From Bacteroidales bacterium (GTDB taxonomy: Bacteria > Bacteroidota > Bacteroidia > Bacteroidales > UBA932): a DNA stretch of 40,814 nt. Both the position numbers and the translations under genes were made by a program. The notes under the pieces were generated by a model that made no database searches, had not been told where the DNA came from, and was given only the letters and a program-made list of their open reading frames with translations. The stretch is from assembly GCA_017548505.1 (NCBI GenBank), contig JAFYZX010000082.1:1-40814 (forward strand), given 5' to 3'. This document shows positions 39,062 through 40,814 of this stretch, piece by piece. Numbering within the stretch: the stretch's first letter is position 1; every line of letters starts with the position of its first letter.

Positions 39062-40512
39062 TGGAAGGAATGTCATACGGTCAACAGCCCCGGGCCAGGA
39101 AGGTGGATTTCGGACTCCTCCTTTCCTACCTGTTCCTTGCCTTCTACGGCTGGCTGAACATATATTCCGCCGTCTATTCCGAGGATCACGCTTCCATTCT
39201 GGATTTCAGCCAGAGGTACGGCCTGCAGTTTATCTGGGTGATGATTTCCCTGGGAATCGCCATCCTGCTTCTGTATATAGTCAACCCGAGGAGTTTCCAG
39301 CCCTTATCCCTTCTGCTTTACCTTGGAATGCTGGCTCTGCTTGCCGCGGTAATCTTCCTGGGCAGGGAGGTTAACGGCTCAAAAAGCTGGTTCTATATCG
39401 GAAGCTTCGGACTCCAGCCCGCAGAGTTCTCCAAGATAACCACCTCTCTTCTGCTGGCCTACGTAATGAGCCGCTACGGCTTTTCGCTTTCCAACCGCAG
39501 GGATGCCATTAGGGCGGCTCTTGTGGTTATCGTTCCAATCCTGCTGATCCTGATGGAAAAGGAAACGGGCAGCGCCCTTGTGTATGTGGGCCTGATTCTG
39601 GTGTTCTATATGGAAGGCCTTGCCGGTTGGGTAATAGTTGCGGGACTCGCCCTTATTGCGATGTTTGTTATCACGATAGCCCTGAGTCCGCTTACTGCCG
39701 TAGTGTGCGCCCTCAGCGCCGCCGCGATTATAAGATTCTTCCTTAGCCGCAGGCTTGTGTGGCTTCTGACAGCAATACCTGTCGTTGTGCTTATCTGTTT
39801 TATACCAAAGCTTTCCGCACTTGAGAGCCTTTCTTTCCTCAATGCGATGAAACCCGAGGTCTGGGCTGTTATTTTGTTTGTGCCTCACTTTGTGCTGTGG
39901 CTCCGGGACCTTCTCGCCAGAAGAGACGAACGGGGAAGCGGACGGTTGATGCTGAGCCTTTTTTGCGCCATCGCGATGGTGTTCTCCGTTAATGTCATCT
40001 TCAACAAGGTGCTCCAGCCTCACCAGAGAGCAAGAATAGAGAACCTTTTTGGAATTACCGAAGACCTTCAGGGAATCGGCTACAACGTGCACCAGTCCAA
40101 GATTGCCATCGGCAGCGGAGGACTTACCGGAAAGGGATTCCTTAACGGAACGCAGACAAAGTACAACTTCGTGCCGGAGCAGAGCACGGATTTCATCTTC
40201 TGTACGGTTGGTGAAGAATGGGGTTTCCTGGGAAGCATAGCCCTGCTGGCCGTTTACATCTTCCTTATTCTCAGGATCATTCACCTGGCGTCCAAAAACG
40301 CGGACGCCTTCACCAGAATCTACGGATACTGTGTGGCGTCCATCTTCCTGATGCACGTCGTCATCAACATAGGAATGACTATGGGCCTGCTGCCGGTCAT
40401 AGGCATACCTCTGCCGTTCCTAAGCTACGGCGGCAGCGGTATGGTGAGCTTCACCATACTGCTGTTCATCTTCATAAGACTGGATATGGAGCGTCAGAAC
40501 AAAGACGCCTAA
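39058..40512 (+). CDS. rodA: Rod shape-determining protein RodA (SEDS glycosyltransferase)
   Basis: RodA polymerises lipid II in the elongasome together with PBP2. The 484-residue product is a polytopic membrane protein of the SEDS family. It shows the entry segment LFLAFYGWLNIYSAVYSEDHAS, GSKSWFYIGSFGLQPAEFSKI, an extended cytoplasmic/membrane insertion in the middle (about 205-310), and the C-terminal motif YNVHQSKIAIGSGGLTGKGFLNGTQTKYNFVPEQSTDFIFCTVGEEWGFLGS. The Asp of QSTDF is the conserved functional residue. It ends with PFLSYGGSGMVSF. It is longer than E. coli RodA (about 370), as expected in Bacteroidales. The stop overlaps the fabF stop on the other strand by 4 bases. Confidence 0.95.
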   Translation: MMEGMSYGQQPRARKVDFGLLLSYLFLAFYGWLNIYSAVYSEDHASILDFSQRYGLQFIWVMISLGIAILLLYIVNPRSFQPLSLLLYLGMLALLAAVIFLGREVNGSKSWFYIGSFGLQPAEFSKITTSLLLAYVMSRYGFSLSNRRDAIRAALVVIVPILLILMEKETGSALVYVGLILVFYMEGLAGWVIVAGLALIAMFVITIALSPLTAVVCALSAAAIIRFFLSRRLVWLLTAIPVVVLICFIPKLSALESLSFLNAMKPEVWAVILFVPHFVLWLRDLLARRDERGSGRLMLSLFCAIAMVFSVNVIFNKVLQPHQRARIENLFGITEDLQGIGYNVHQSKIAIGSGGLTGKGFLNGTQTKYNFVPEQSTDFIFCTVGEEWGFLGSIALLAVYIFLILRIIHLASKNADAFTRIYGYCVASIFLMHVVINIGMTMGLLPVIGIPLPFLSYGGSGMVSFTILLFIFIRLDMERQNKDA

Positions 40513-40814
40513 TCTTCCATTTTGCCGAAAATCATCGTGCTGTTGTGGCCGCCGAACCCGATGGTGTTGCTGAGGGCAACCTTTACATCCCTCTTCTGAG
40601 GAACATTGAAGGTAAGGTTCAGCTTCGGGTCAATCTCCGGATCATCCGTAAAGTGGTTAATCGTAGGAGGAATGATGCCACTGTTGATGGCGTGAATGCA
40701 GGCCATTGCCTCAACGGCTCCGGCCGCTCCCAGCAGATGGCCGGTCATAGACTTTGTGGATGAGATGTTGATGTTGTATACGGAATCTCCGAACACCTCT
40801 GCAATTGCCTTAAG
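40509..40814 (-). CDS. fabF: 3-oxoacyl-ACP synthase II (C-terminal part; runs off right edge)
   Basis: The last 101 residues of a KAS II enzyme of fatty acid elongation are visible. They include the S-S-T-K-S-M-T-G-H-L-L-G-A-A-G motif, which supplies the catalytic Lys and second His (Lys335 and His340 in E. coli FabF). They also include INSGIIPPTINHFTDDPEIDPKLNL and the terminal SNTIGFGGHNSTMIFGK. The active-site Cys and first His lie beyond the window. KAS I (FabB) is less likely, as the GFGGHN ending and PEIDPKLNL spacing fit the FabF form of Bacteroidales. It is tail-to-tail with rodA, overlapping by 4 bases. Confidence 0.93.
   Translation of the reverse strand, partial: LKAIAEVFGDSVYNINISSTKSMTGHLLGAAGAVEAMACIHAINSGIIPPTINHFTDDPEIDPKLNLTFNVPQKRDVKVALSNTIGFGGHNSTMIFGKMED

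Noticed and set aside
37118-39076. Minus-strand open frame of 652 codons opposite mrdA
   Set aside because: The opposite strand encodes a complete PBP2 with all catalytic motifs; the long antisense frame arises from codon bias.

Overview
The window is about 40.8 kb of ordinary-looking, densely packed bacterial chromosome from a member of Bacteroidota, most likely order Bacteroidales. The evidence is a purH-mreB-mreC-mreD-mrdA-rodA block, a Bacteroides-type tryptophanase, a DUF4923 lipoprotein, a TGS-uridine kinase fusion, an amidase-activator EnvC gene behind a TPR gene, no Shine-Dalgarno pattern, and repeated promoter elements of the Bacteroidetes type (TTTG, 19-21 bases, TAnnTTTG). Base composition looks close to half G+C. 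I could not assign a family or genus. I saw no tRNA, rRNA, insertion sequence, prophage or CRISPR array, and no gene-free stretch longer than about 120 bases.

Layout. 1-1294 (minus): an ECF sigma factor followed by a probable membrane-anchored partner that runs off the left edge. 1373-4402 (plus): secreted TPR protein and EnvC-like amidase activator. 4405-5025 (minus): deoxynucleoside kinase, divergent from a plus-strand run of pcm, a metallo-beta-lactamase-fold hydrolase, uvrA, a uridine kinase-like protein and a DUF4923 lipoprotein (5083-11638). 11668-14618 (minus): a PfkB/adenosine kinase, a sensor histidine kinase and its response regulator as one tight unit. 14697-17902 (plus): a flippase-like membrane protein overlapping a CBM20-CBM20-GH77 protein that has lost its active site. 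17904-20351 (minus): two exported hydrolases (serine beta-lactamase-like, peptidase C26). 20432-21808 (plus): radA. 21815-28561 (minus): a lipoprotein, an unusually expanded prmC, then tnaA, ddl and a class A PBP. 28661-32509 (plus): topA, a degenerate ureohydrolase-like protein and an Lrp/AsnC regulator. 32506-33198 (minus): ispD. 33280-40512 (plus): purH and the rod-shape/elongasome operon. 40509-40814 (minus): the 3' end of fabF.

Functionally the window is rich in envelope construction: precursor ligation (ddl), polymerisation and crosslinking (class A PBP, PBP2, RodA), spatial control (MreBCD), septal hydrolase activation (EnvC) and isoprenoid supply (IspD). DNA maintenance (uvrA, radA, topA) and nucleotide metabolism (dNK, adenosine kinase, purH, uridine kinase-like) make up much of the rest.

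I did not find a wholly new multi-gene system. The most unusual items are: (1) an intact reading frame encoding a GH77/DPE2-like protein from which the segment carrying the nucleophile is missing; (2) a prmC gene enlarged in frame by a 15-bp minisatellite encoding pentapeptides and by two copies of a GC-rich palindrome; (3) a truncated arginase-family pseudoenzyme beside topA; (4) a one-base break at the sigma/partner gene junction; and (5) an exactly palindromic divergent promoter between the dNK gene and pcm.
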